From contig JACPFA010000013.1 of the NCBI GenBank assembly GCA_016183235.1, positions 1 to 64,000 on the forward strand: DNA of 64,000 bases, read 5' to 3'. Below, in pieces: positions 24,826 through 33,917 of this stretch (positions are counted from its first letter, which is position 1; each line of letters starts with the position of its first letter). This DNA comes from Deltaproteobacteria bacterium (GTDB lineage Bacteria; UBA10199; DSSB01; JACPFA01). Under the pieces are notes generated by a model. The model was not told the origin of the DNA, made no database searches, and saw only the letters and a list, made by a program, of their open reading frames with translations. A program made the position numbers and the translations under genes.

Positions 24826-26229
24826 ATGGATTCCTTTCATCAATTCTATGATGCGATTATTGTTGGTTCAGGAATTTCGGGTTCTTTTATTGCGGCTGAC
24901 CTAACCAAAGCCGGATTAAAATGCTTATTATTAGAAGCGGGAAAATTTTTTAATAAATACACCTATCCTCGTCACGAAATTGATTCCAATTCTCAACTCT
25001 ATTGGGGAGGGGGCATTGAATTTAATGCCAATGCTACGATTGGTTTTTTACGCCCCAAGGTGGTTGGTGGTGGATCGATTGTTAATCAGGCTTTGCTGGA
25101 TCGCTTTGATAATATCGCCCTTGAAGCTTTTCGAGAAACTTCCGGAATCGATTTTTTCTCAACCGAAAATTTAAAGCCTTGGTACGAACAAGCCGAACAA
25201 GAATTATGTATCCAAACCATTCCTGAACAATTCCACAATGGCAATGCCAAAATTTTCAAAACCGGTTTTGAAAAATTAGGCTTTCAATACGCCCCCTTAT
25301 GCCGAGCCCAAAAAAACTGCCGCTATGAAGAGGGCAATGATTGTATTGAATGCCTAGCCGGCTGCCCCATCGATAGCAAACAAAGCATGCCGGTCACGGT
25401 ATTAAAAAAGGCCTTGAGCGAAGAATTGACCCTGTTAGATCAATGTGAGGTCACACAAATAGTCCCTCGCTCAGAAGATGTTGAGGTTCATGCTTTATTC
25501 AAAAATAATGAGCGCCATTGTTTTAAAGGAAACCGGCTCATCTTAGCCTCCGGCGCCATTGGCAATTCAAAATTACTTTTGCGTTCTGGGTTTAAAAAAT
25601 CTTTGCCTGCTTTAGGAGAAAGTTTTTTCACCCATCCTCAATATATGGTCTTAGCCCTCTATGCCAAGCCCATCAACGCTCACAAAGGCCCCTTACAATC
25701 GGTTAAATCAAATGACCCGGGGTTTAGGCGAAAGGGGTTTAAACTTGAAAATGTGTTTGCCCCGCCGGTTGCCATTGCCATGCTATTGCCCGGCATTGAA
25801 TCGCACCATCAATATTATATGAAAAACATCACTCGGCTTGCCTGCATTGAAGTGGCCGTGCGCGACACCCACCCTGGTAAAATCAAACTAAACCGAAAGG
25901 GCGAGGTCAAAATCTTTAAAACTTTAAATGGTGAAGACCAGCGACGCCGTGATGCGGGGCTCGAAACGATTCAAAATATTTTTGAAGCCACCGGCGCTCA
26001 AGAAATCATACGCGGGAAAATGCCCATTGGCCTGCATTTGATGGGAGGTTGCGGCATTGGCAGCAATGCCAAAACATCGGTGGTTAACCCTGATTTTCAA
26101 TTACATGGCCATAAAAATATCTTTGCTGCCGACTCGAGTATCTTTCCTAATGCACCAGGCATCAACCCTTCATTAACGATCATGGCTCTCTCTAAATTAG
26201 CCGCTACCAGAATAGTAAGGAACCCATGA
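24826..26229 (+). CDS. GMC-family FAD oxidoreductase
   Basis: Flavin oxidoreductase acting on alcohols; the substrate cannot be read but long-chain alcohol oxidases are in this family. The FAD Rossmann motif is DAIIVGSGISGSFIAADL (residues 9-26), followed by VVGGGSIVNQAL, and the C-terminal signature is HLMGGCGIGSNAKTSVVNPD with FAADSSIFPNAPGINPSLT. A Cys-rich insert (CRYEEGNDCIECLAGCP) might bind metal. The ATG at 24826 gives 467 residues; a TTG 14 codons upstream is unlikely. The stop overlaps the next start (ATGA), so alcohol oxidation is coupled to an aldehyde dehydrogenase. Confidence 0.85.
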   Translation: MDSFHQFYDAIIVGSGISGSFIAADLTKAGLKCLLLEAGKFFNKYTYPRHEIDSNSQLYWGGGIEFNANATIGFLRPKVVGGGSIVNQALLDRFDNIALEAFRETSGIDFFSTENLKPWYEQAEQELCIQTIPEQFHNGNAKIFKTGFEKLGFQYAPLCRAQKNCRYEEGNDCIECLAGCPIDSKQSMPVTVLKKALSEELTLLDQCEVTQIVPRSEDVEVHALFKNNERHCFKGNRLILASGAIGNSKLLLRSGFKKSLPALGESFFTHPQYMVLALYAKPINAHKGPLQSVKSNDPGFRRKGFKLENVFAPPVAIAMLLPGIESHHQYYMKNITRLACIEVAVRDTHPGKIKLNRKGEVKIFKTLNGEDQRRRDAGLETIQNIFEATGAQEIIRGKMPIGLHLMGGCGIGSNAKTSVVNPDFQLHGHKNIFAADSSIFPNAPGINPSLTIMALSKLAATRIVRNP

Positions 26230-28172
26230 TCTCTAAATATTTTTCCAAAACACAAATCAAGGGGCTACAAAAAGTAGGGGATGTTATCATCCCGGGCGAT
26301 CTTGAATTTCCCGCTTTTTCCAAAACCGGTTTTATCATTCACGTTGATCGAATCCTAGATTACTTGCCCGCAACAGAGCGTAAGAGTTTTTGTCATTTAA
26401 TGATTCTATTGCGTTTTTTGCCTAAATTTTTATTACGCATTATTTTTACGCTCACGGATAAAAATACAAAGTTTCCCTGGCTGCTGGGTACTGCCTTACG
26501 CCTATTGGACATTGGCGTAAAAGGAGTGGTGTTTACCCTCTATTACTCGATGCTCAAAGAACCCATCCCCATGGGCGGGAAAATCACTCAACTCATAAAA
26601 TGGGACGCTAAAGTTGAACGTCCTAAATCCGATCCAAACGCGTCGAGCACCTTTCCAGAACCCAATTTGCAAAACCCAAGCCATCAAGACATTCAAAATA
26701 TTTATGCGCGAGCGAAAGAAAGCAAAAAAGAATTACGCATGCTCCCCCTAGCGCAACGGCTTAAGTATGTTACATCGTTAAAAGAAATCATTCTTACACA
26801 ATATGAATCCATCCTCGACCGTATTCAGGCCGATACCAAAAAATCCCGAACCGATGCCTTAATGTCAGAAATTTTTGGGGTCTTAGATCATCTCACTTAT
26901 TTAGAAAAGTATGCGATCAAACAGCTACGTGATCGCAAGGTACCCACCCCGCTTTCTTTAATGGGCAAAAAATCAAAAATTCTCTTTGAACCGCTAGGTG
27001 TGGCATTGATCATCTCTCCCTGGAATTACCCCCTCTATCAAGCCCTGGTGCCGCTTACGACGGCATTTGTATGTGGCAATAGCGTGATCTATAAACCCTC
27101 CGAACTTACCCCCCTTACAGGGTTAGTCGAAGAACTCTTAACTCAAAGCGGCTTTCATCCTCATTGGATACAAGTCGTTTATGGCGATGGGCAAGTGGGT
27201 GCCAAGCTCATTGAACCTCGCCCTGATAAAATATTTTTTACCGGCAGTGTTAAAACTGGCAAGGCCATCATGGCTAAGGCCGCTGCAGCCCTCATTCCGG
27301 TAGAATTAGAATTAGGTGGCAAAGACCCAATGATCGTGTTTGAAGATGTCAATCTTGATCGTGCAGTCAAGGGAGCCGTGTGGGGGGCTTTAACCAATAC
27401 CGGGCAGGCCTGTACTTCTATTGAACGACTCTATGTTCAAGAATCGATCTATGATGAGTTCCGAGATAGGCTGATCCTTGAAATCCAAAAAGTGAAACAA
27501 CAGGTCGATCACGACGGCAGCGCGGATATGGGAATCATGACCTCAACCCGGCAGATTCAGATCATCCGTGAACAATTAGAAGATGCCATTAAACAAGGGG
27601 CAAAAATTCTCACCGGTCGAAATTGGGATTATGTCTCCCCCTTCATCCCCCCTATTCTTTTAGAAAACACCACCGCTGCCATGAAAATAAACCAAGAAGA
27701 AACCTTTGGCCCGCTGCTTCCGCTTTTTAAATTTCGGGATGAAGCAAGCGTGATTGCATTGGCCAACGATAGCCCCTTTGGCCTGTCGGCCAGTGTGTGG
27801 ACGGCTGACCTGAATCGTGCCATGCGCGTCACCAAGGCCTTAGAAACGGGGAATGTTTCTATCAACAATGTCATGTTGACCGAAGGCAACCATGCACTGC
27901 CCTTTGGGGGCACCAAACAAAGTGGCATTGGCCGTTATAAGGGTGAGTTTGGTTTTTATTGCTTCACGAATATTAAATCGGTTTTGATCGATAAAAATGG
28001 CAAAAAAATCGAAGCCAATTGGTACCCTTACACTCCACAAAAATATCAGATTTTCAAAAAAATGATGGCGGGGTTGTTTGGAGAAGGGGTCAGGTCTTTG
28101 GGTCGTTTTATCATCAACGGGCTTAAGCTTGAACGTTATAGTAATAAAGTAGGTAAAAAGGGAAGGACATAG
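26226..28172 (+). CDS. Aldehyde dehydrogenase with N-terminal gluconate-dehydrogenase-subunit-3-like region
   Basis: Two parts. Residues 1 to about 125 contain LQKVGDVIIPGDLEFPAF and a hydrophobic helical stretch, resembling the small subunit that accompanies membrane GMC dehydrogenases. Residues from about 160 on are a full aldehyde dehydrogenase: PWNYP, the catalytic glutamate region VELELGGKDP, the nucleophile in NTGQACTSIER, and ETFGPLLPLF. At 648 residues it is about 150 longer than a standard enzyme. It overlaps the GMC gene by four bases, so it probably converts the aldehyde made by that enzyme into an acid, perhaps at the membrane. The identity of the N-terminal part is tentative. Confidence 0.82.
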   Translation: MISKYFSKTQIKGLQKVGDVIIPGDLEFPAFSKTGFIIHVDRILDYLPATERKSFCHLMILLRFLPKFLLRIIFTLTDKNTKFPWLLGTALRLLDIGVKGVVFTLYYSMLKEPIPMGGKITQLIKWDAKVERPKSDPNASSTFPEPNLQNPSHQDIQNIYARAKESKKELRMLPLAQRLKYVTSLKEIILTQYESILDRIQADTKKSRTDALMSEIFGVLDHLTYLEKYAIKQLRDRKVPTPLSLMGKKSKILFEPLGVALIISPWNYPLYQALVPLTTAFVCGNSVIYKPSELTPLTGLVEELLTQSGFHPHWIQVVYGDGQVGAKLIEPRPDKIFFTGSVKTGKAIMAKAAAALIPVELELGGKDPMIVFEDVNLDRAVKGAVWGALTNTGQACTSIERLYVQESIYDEFRDRLILEIQKVKQQVDHDGSADMGIMTSTRQIQIIREQLEDAIKQGAKILTGRNWDYVSPFIPPILLENTTAAMKINQEETFGPLLPLFKFRDEASVIALANDSPFGLSASVWTADLNRAMRVTKALETGNVSINNVMLTEGNHALPFGGTKQSGIGRYKGEFGFYCFTNIKSVLIDKNGKKIEANWYPYTPQKYQIFKKMMAGLFGEGVRSLGRFIINGLKLERYSNKVGKKGRT

Positions 28173-28178
28173 CCCTAT

Positions 28179-28281
28179 TGTCATTGCGAGGGCTCCTTCG
28201 GCAAGCCTCAGGATAAACTCCGCAATCTTCCTTTTTATAATAATGAAGATTGCCACGGGCCTAAAGGCCCTCGCAATGACA
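28179..28281. repeat. REP-like hairpin repeat
   Basis: TGTCATTGCGAGGGC and GCCCTCGCAATGACA form the outer arms, and CGCAATCTTC / GAAGATTGCC the inner pair. The left half carries an extra CTTCGGCAAGCCTCAGG segment, related to the insert found in the element at 13789-13934. It fills the gap between the aldehyde dehydrogenase and the PLP-enzyme genes. Confidence 0.75.
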
Positions 28282-28287
28282 TAATCT

Positions 28288-29487
28288 ATGTTTCAAAACT
28301 ACCAACAATTACGTCAGCTACTCACTAACGAAACCTACCCTTTAATAGTGGTGGATCTTGACGTCTTAACTGCCAACACGCAAAGGATCGCTCAAAAAAT
28401 CAAAGCCGCAGGCAAATCTTTACGCATCGCTACCAAATCCATTCGTGTCCCCTATTTAATTTCCCTTATTCAAAAAATAGCCGGCCCCACCGCTCGAGGG
28501 CTCATGTGTTTTTCTATGCAAGAAGCAGATCAACTTTCCCAACTTGGTTTTGATGATCTCTTGATCGCCTATCCCACCGTACAGCCACAAGAATTAAAAA
28601 TTTTCCGTAAACTCATCGATACTGGCAAAAAAGTTACCCTGATGGTTGACCATGAATTTCATTTAGAACCCTTAAAATCGGTGGCTAGCCCAGCTCAACC
28701 CTTACCTGTGTGTATTGATATTGACATGTCTTATCGGCTTTTTAATTCCATTCATCTTGGAGTTTATCGTTCGTCTATTCGAAACATCGCTGACTTTTCT
28801 CGATTACTCGACCGCATTCAAAATGCTGCTTATTTACAGCTCGCTGGGATTATGGGTTACGAAGCCCAAATTGCAGGGCTCCCCGATCAAAATCCTTTTT
28901 CAGCCACCACGAATTTTATTAAAAAATGGGTCCGCCAGCGTTCGAAAAAAATTGTTTATGAAAAACGAAAAAGAATTGTTGAATTATTGAACCAAAAAAA
29001 GATTTCATTAGATTTTTTTAATGGTGGTGGAACTGGTAGCCTAACCAGCACCCTCGAAGAACCTTGGATTAGCGAAGTTACAGCGGGTTCAGGTTTTTTA
29101 CAGTCTCACTTGTTTGATTATTACCAAGACAATGTCAACGAACCTGCGTTTTGCTTCGGCCTACCCATCACTCGTATCCCAGAAAAAGGCATCGTTACCT
29201 GTCAAAGCGGGGGATTTATAGCCAGTGGCACCCTATCCCCAGATAAAGCCCCTCAAGTTTTTCTGCCTAAGCATCTAGAACCTATTTCGAATGAAGGTTT
29301 TGGTGAAGTTCAAACTCCCTTAAAAACTTTAGAAAGCAACAAACTTTCGATGGGGGATCCCATCTTTTTCCGCCCTGCCAAGGCTGGCGAAATTGCCGAA
29401 CGCTTTAATGAATATGTTCTAATTCAAGGCGGACAAATCGTTGATAGGGTTAAAACTTATCGTGGTTTAGGCTGGAATTTTTTCTAA
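28288..29487 (+). CDS. Fold-type III PLP enzyme, alanine racemase/D-amino-acid aldolase-like
   Basis: 399-residue PLP-dependent TIM-barrel enzyme. The likely PLP lysine is in SLRIATKSIRVP (about residues 46-57); VVDLDVLTANTQRIA precedes it, CIDIDMSYR and FNGGGTGSL follow, the latter probably binding the cofactor phosphate. The C-terminal part (GDPIFFRPAKAGEIAERFNE) matches proteins annotated as amino acid deaminase/aldolase. It is in the same orientation as the GMC and aldehyde dehydrogenase genes but separated by a repeat. The substrate is unknown. Confidence 0.78.
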   Translation: MFQNYQQLRQLLTNETYPLIVVDLDVLTANTQRIAQKIKAAGKSLRIATKSIRVPYLISLIQKIAGPTARGLMCFSMQEADQLSQLGFDDLLIAYPTVQPQELKIFRKLIDTGKKVTLMVDHEFHLEPLKSVASPAQPLPVCIDIDMSYRLFNSIHLGVYRSSIRNIADFSRLLDRIQNAAYLQLAGIMGYEAQIAGLPDQNPFSATTNFIKKWVRQRSKKIVYEKRKRIVELLNQKKISLDFFNGGGTGSLTSTLEEPWISEVTAGSGFLQSHLFDYYQDNVNEPAFCFGLPITRIPEKGIVTCQSGGFIASGTLSPDKAPQVFLPKHLEPISNEGFGEVQTPLKTLESNKLSMGDPIFFRPAKAGEIAERFNEYVLIQGGQIVDRVKTYRGLGWNFF

Positions 29488-29526
29488 TTGGGTCCTGATC
29501 CACTTCATGATAAGTTTAAATAAATT

Positions 29527-31473
29527 GTGCTACTCTTACCATTGATAAAAATATTTCTAGTTTTCTCCCTATCTGGCTTTGCCATCTTTACCTATTTCCC
29601 CAAAATGTTCGACAATTTTCGTGGAATTATCGATCGCACGATTTTAGCCTTTTTAGTCGGAGCGCTTTTTTTTACCTTATTGTTTTACCCCGCTCAAAGT
29701 TTAATCGGTCTCAAAATTACACTCACTAATATTTTAATTATATTCGGTTTATTATGTCTCCCGGCCCTACTGATTCGAATAAGAAAGGGGTTATCGCCCC
29801 TTTCAATCAAACCCAAGGCCTTAGCCCAAGGTTTGCTTTTAATATTACTTGGGATTATTTTTAGTTTAAGTCTTAGTATACGATTACAAAATGCCCAAAA
29901 ATATCCCAACTACCTATTAGATTCCGACCCTTATCGGCACGAGGTACGTACCTACGCCATGATGCAAACCGGAACGATCAGCAAATTTGACCCTCTCATT
30001 ATCGGCGAAACCCCCATTTTTGAACTGCAGGGCTGTTATGTCCTTGCGGCATTGCTCGGTATCCTGGGGAATTTTAGTGCTTGGCAAATTTGGATGTGGG
30101 GGGCTCAAAGTGCGGGTGCTCTGTGCATTTTAGCCATGTATCTCTTAGCCAAATATACCCACGAAATGCTGTCGCGCGAGTTCCAATGGAAAGAACGTTC
30201 TTTTTTAGGGCTTCAAGCCGCCTACTGGGCAGGGTTGATTGCAGCCGCACTGTTAGGCGCATCTCCGGTCCACATTTTACGCACCAACATGGGGTTTTCT
30301 GAAGGTTTTGCCCTCCCCTATTTCCCACTAACCATTCTGTTTTATCTTTTTTGTATTCACCATCGAGAAAAAATTTATTTCATCCTCTTTGGGCTCTTTT
30401 TCACCATGTTGACCTTTAATAATCCCACCTCAGCCGTTTTTCTGGTCCCTCCTTTCCTGTTTCATACCCTTTGGATTACTTTCACCCGTCGGCAATATTT
30501 TCATCTCACCGGTTTCGCTCTGGCAGCGGGCGTTTTCTTGGTTTGGGTCTTCATTTGGAAATTTAATTTTTTAGCCACGCCCTTTTTCCAAACCGCCTCT
30601 CATTTATCAGAAACTGGAACCAAAGGTATTTTAAAAGACGTGGGGGTAGGAAAAACTTTGATGCAATCGCTCGCTTTAGGTTGGAAAGAATTTAAAGTCC
30701 AGGCCCTACGCAATCTTACGTCTTTGCAACTTTTTGGAATAATGATGGCTTGGTTGGGATTCCTCATTCTTTCATTTAAACGTTTTCGCTATCAATTGGG
30801 TGACACCAGTTCGTTTTTGATTAGCTCCACGGTCATTTTATTCAGCGTACTTTTCCTCATCCCATTCGGATTTATCTCTTTTACCATGTATTATTATCGC
30901 CATTTTATTCCGCTGGCCCATCTGTCAGCATTGCTGATCGCTACCCTTGTGGTTTGGCTTGCCACACAAAAAGAAACCCTCAAACCCTATTTAGTTTCAG
31001 CCAGCATGATTGCCGCATTAACCATCAGTTATAAAGCAAAACCCTGGGGCACCTGGGGGCTCAATTGTTCTCATGAAGAATATTCTAGCGCCCGCTGGAT
31101 CAATCAAAATGCCCCTAGCGATGCTATTATTATTGCCAATTGGTTCACGGGAGACTTTCTGCGCAGTCTTACGAAACGTCAAGTCATCATGAGCGACTAT
31201 GCACGGGATGAAGTCGCGAAGGCAGATAAACATACAAACTTGGATATCCGTATTTTACCCAAAGATACCAACAAGGTCATTGAATACATTCAAAAGAATC
31301 CCGGCACCTATTACTTGATCACCAGCAAATGGGGCCCTTGGGGCAAATACGACGAAGATCAACGGTTTGAATTATTAAAGACCCACGGCACTAAAAAGAA
31401 AGACCAGTCCAAAATCTATCGTATTGATCCCAATCGCATTCTACCTATAACTACGCCCGCTTTACCTCCTTAA
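29527..31473 (+). CDS. Multi-pass GT-C membrane protein, STT3/PglB-like
   Basis: 648 residues with about 11-13 predicted membrane helices and a soluble C-terminal part of roughly 120 residues. The first large loop has YLLDSDPYRHEVRTYAM, similar to the DPYYH-type catalytic loop of STT3 oligosaccharyltransferases. The soluble part begins ARWINQNAPSDAIIIANWFT at the place where STT3 carries its WWDYG motif, which is not intact here. It may transfer a lipid-linked glycan to protein or another acceptor. It starts at a GTG (29527); no glycan-assembly genes lie beside it, so the substrate is unknown. Confidence 0.55.
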   Translation: MLLLPLIKIFLVFSLSGFAIFTYFPKMFDNFRGIIDRTILAFLVGALFFTLLFYPAQSLIGLKITLTNILIIFGLLCLPALLIRIRKGLSPLSIKPKALAQGLLLILLGIIFSLSLSIRLQNAQKYPNYLLDSDPYRHEVRTYAMMQTGTISKFDPLIIGETPIFELQGCYVLAALLGILGNFSAWQIWMWGAQSAGALCILAMYLLAKYTHEMLSREFQWKERSFLGLQAAYWAGLIAAALLGASPVHILRTNMGFSEGFALPYFPLTILFYLFCIHHREKIYFILFGLFFTMLTFNNPTSAVFLVPPFLFHTLWITFTRRQYFHLTGFALAAGVFLVWVFIWKFNFLATPFFQTASHLSETGTKGILKDVGVGKTLMQSLALGWKEFKVQALRNLTSLQLFGIMMAWLGFLILSFKRFRYQLGDTSSFLISSTVILFSVLFLIPFGFISFTMYYYRHFIPLAHLSALLIATLVVWLATQKETLKPYLVSASMIAALTISYKAKPWGTWGLNCSHEEYSSARWINQNAPSDAIIIANWFTGDFLRSLTKRQVIMSDYARDEVAKADKHTNLDIRILPKDTNKVIEYIQKNPGTYYLITSKWGPWGKYDEDQRFELLKTHGTKKKDQSKIYRIDPNRILPITTPALPP

Positions 31474-31542
31474 CGAAAAGCCCTTTCAAACAGGAAAAAA
31501 TCAGGTTATACTCCTCCCTCTGCCGAAGCCCTGGAAGTTTTT

Positions 31543-33060
31543 ATGCGAAAGAAAAAAGTAGCACTTGTTAATCCTCCCAATCAGTACATGTTACCTTCCA
31601 ATACACCTGCCTTTCTTTCTAAGAAGGAGGGCGTTGGAGCCCTACCACCTCTAGGGTTATTGTTTATTGCAAGTTACTTAAAAAAAAATTCAGACCATGA
31701 ACTCCTTTTTTTAGATGGGGTCGTTGACAAACTGGATCATCAAACGATTGCCCAACGAATTGTCGATTTTAAGGCCGACGTTGTGGGTATCACCACCATC
31801 ACTTTCTTTTTAGTTGATTGCATTCAAGTTGCTAAGGCCATTAAAAAACTTGAACCCTCTATCAAGGTTGTCATGGGTGGGCCTCATGTCGCCATTTACC
31901 CAGAAGAAACCGCCAAGCTTGGTTGTTGTGATTTTGTCCTCAAAGGTGAGTGCGAACAATCTTTTACTCAACTTGTTAATCATATTGAAGATGAAGAAGA
32001 GATCAAAAAAATTAATGGTATTTATTTTAAAACTAAAAATGGAACTTTCTTCTCCAATCCTCACGTCGATTTTGTGCAAGATCTAGATTCCCTCCCTTTT
32101 CCTGACCGGTCTCTTATTCCATACAAAAAATATAACTCTATTTTAAGTCAGGAAAAACTGGGTGGCGGTTATGTAACAACGATATTTAGCAGTCGCGGTT
32201 GCCCCTTTAAATGTATCTTTTGTGATCGTCCCACTTTGGGAAAAAACTTTAGGTTTCATAGCCCTGAATACGTTCTTTCAGAAATCCAACATGCCTATAG
32301 TTTAGGTGTTCGCGAATTTTTCTTTTATGATGACACATTTACGATCAACCGAGAGCGGGTCATGAAATTATGCCAGCTCATCTTAGCAAATAACCTAAAA
32401 ATAATTTTTGATATCCGTACTCGGGTCAACAATGTCGACGAAGAGTTGTTAACGGTCATGAAAAGAGCCGGTCTTGGGCGAGTTCACTATGGTATTGAAG
32501 CAGGTTCAGAAGAGATATTAAAAAAATTAAAAAAAGGTATTACTAAATCGTTAGCACGCAAGGCACTTAAAGCTACCAAAAATTTGGGAATTGAATGTCT
32601 TGGTTACTTTATGTTTGGTGCACCCAGTGAAACAAAAAAGCAAATGTTAGAAACCGTTGCCTTTGCTAAAGAATTATCTCCTGACTATTGTCATTTTGCG
32701 GTCTTAACTCCTTTTCCAGGAACACCCATCTATCTAGAAATGGTTCAAAACAATCTCACCGCTGACTATTGGAAGGCCTACGCTGAAAATCCTACTCCTA
32801 ATTTTGTTCCGCCTTTTTATCCTGCTGGGTTATCAAGAGAGGAACTCATCATCATTCTCTCTCGAGCCTATAAGAAATTTTACATGACTCCAAAATATAT
32901 CTTAAAACAATTAATTAAGATCCGAACGCCTGGAATGCTTTGGAAGAGAATGAGAGTATTTTTTAATTTATTTTTTACAAAAACAAAGAAATTAATAGCC
33001 CTTGACCCTGAAAATACCTCTTTCGAAAAAGCTACCCCAATGGAAGGATTCTTTCAGTAA
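31543..33060 (+). CDS. B12-binding-domain radical SAM protein
   Basis: 505-residue class B radical SAM enzyme. The N-terminal 150 residues form a cobalamin-binding-like Rossmann domain (ALVNPPNQYM, LPPLGLLFIASYL, VVMGGPHVAIYPEE), followed by the radical SAM cluster motif SSRGCPFKCIFCD (about 226-238) and the GIEAGSEEILKKLKKG segment. Such enzymes methylate unreactive carbons or modify lipids and cofactors; no specific product is indicated. It follows the STT3-like gene by 69 nt. A TATACT box at 31507-31512 lies upstream, but its -35 is weak. Confidence 0.83.
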   Translation: MRKKKVALVNPPNQYMLPSNTPAFLSKKEGVGALPPLGLLFIASYLKKNSDHELLFLDGVVDKLDHQTIAQRIVDFKADVVGITTITFFLVDCIQVAKAIKKLEPSIKVVMGGPHVAIYPEETAKLGCCDFVLKGECEQSFTQLVNHIEDEEEIKKINGIYFKTKNGTFFSNPHVDFVQDLDSLPFPDRSLIPYKKYNSILSQEKLGGGYVTTIFSSRGCPFKCIFCDRPTLGKNFRFHSPEYVLSEIQHAYSLGVREFFFYDDTFTINRERVMKLCQLILANNLKIIFDIRTRVNNVDEELLTVMKRAGLGRVHYGIEAGSEEILKKLKKGITKSLARKALKATKNLGIECLGYFMFGAPSETKKQMLETVAFAKELSPDYCHFAVLTPFPGTPIYLEMVQNNLTADYWKAYAENPTPNFVPPFYPAGLSREELIIILSRAYKKFYMTPKYILKQLIKIRTPGMLWKRMRVFFNLFFTKTKKLIALDPENTSFEKATPMEGFFQ

Positions 33061-33077
33061 TCGTCGATGGCCGTTTT

Positions 33078-33917
33078 TCAACAGCTCTCCAAAAGAAAGC
33101 TCATATCCAAGGCAGGTGCAGAATGAGTAAGCCTGCCAATAGAAATATAATCGACACCTGTCCTGGCAATCGCTCGAACATTTTTTAACGTAACCCCCCC
33201 TGAAGACTCGAGTTTAGTTCGCCCAACAGCTAGTTTTACAGCCTTTTTCAAAACTGGGATTGGAAAATTGTCAAGCAAGATTCGTTTGACTCTGGTTTGC
33301 AAGGCCTGCTGCAATTCGGAAAGATTACGTACCTCTAAAATAAGATTATTTCTGTCTTTCGAAAATTTCTCGATTGCCTGTCTAATGGAACCAGCTATTT
33401 TAATATGATTTTCTTTAATCAATATTCCATCGGCCAAAGAAAATCGGTGGTTCTCACCCCCTCCCATTAGCACTGCCCACTTTTCTAATAAACGTAAACC
33501 TGACAAGGTTTTGCGTGTGTCTAAAATTTTAACCTTCGTTCCTGCCACCGCTTGAACATAGCGTTGTGTCTCTGTTGCAATGCCACTTAAGTGTTGTAGC
33601 AAATTAAGTAACGTCCTTTCACCTGCCAATAGTGACTCTACGGACCCTTCTAAGGTCGCAATGATTTCACCTTGTTTTACTGTCTGCCCATCTTTCTTCT
33701 TTAGTTGCACGCGTACACTGCCAGGCAAAAGGCTAAAGGTAAGCGGAATAGCGATGGTCCCAGCAAAAATCCCTTTTTGCTTGGCTAATAAAATACCCTT
33801 GGCTTTTTTAATTGGATTCTTTTTTAAAATTAAATCTGTGGTTAAATCACGATTAGCTTTATCTTCCTTCAAAGCTAACTTAAGGACTCGCAAGAACTCT
33901 TGTCGTAAGTTTTTCAT
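33078..33917 (-). CDS. nadC: Nicotinate-nucleotide pyrophosphorylase (carboxylating)
   Basis: Converts quinolinate and PRPP to nicotinate mononucleotide in de novo NAD synthesis. Clear motifs are NRDLTTDLIL at the N-terminus, GERTLLNLLQHLSGIAT, the active-site KILDTRKTLSGLR, KENHI and the C-terminal ESSGGVTLKNVRAIA and GVDYISIGRLTHS. 279 residues is normal. It follows a radical SAM gene with no intervening base, so the two are co-transcribed. NadA and NadB are not in the window. Confidence 0.95.
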   Translation of the reverse strand: MKNLRQEFLRVLKLALKEDKANRDLTTDLILKKNPIKKAKGILLAKQKGIFAGTIAIPLTFSLLPGSVRVQLKKKDGQTVKQGEIIATLEGSVESLLAGERTLLNLLQHLSGIATETQRYVQAVAGTKVKILDTRKTLSGLRLLEKWAVLMGGGENHRFSLADGILIKENHIKIAGSIRQAIEKFSKDRNNLILEVRNLSELQQALQTRVKRILLDNFPIPVLKKAVKLAVGRTKLESSGGVTLKNVRAIARTGVDYISIGRLTHSAPALDMSFLLESC

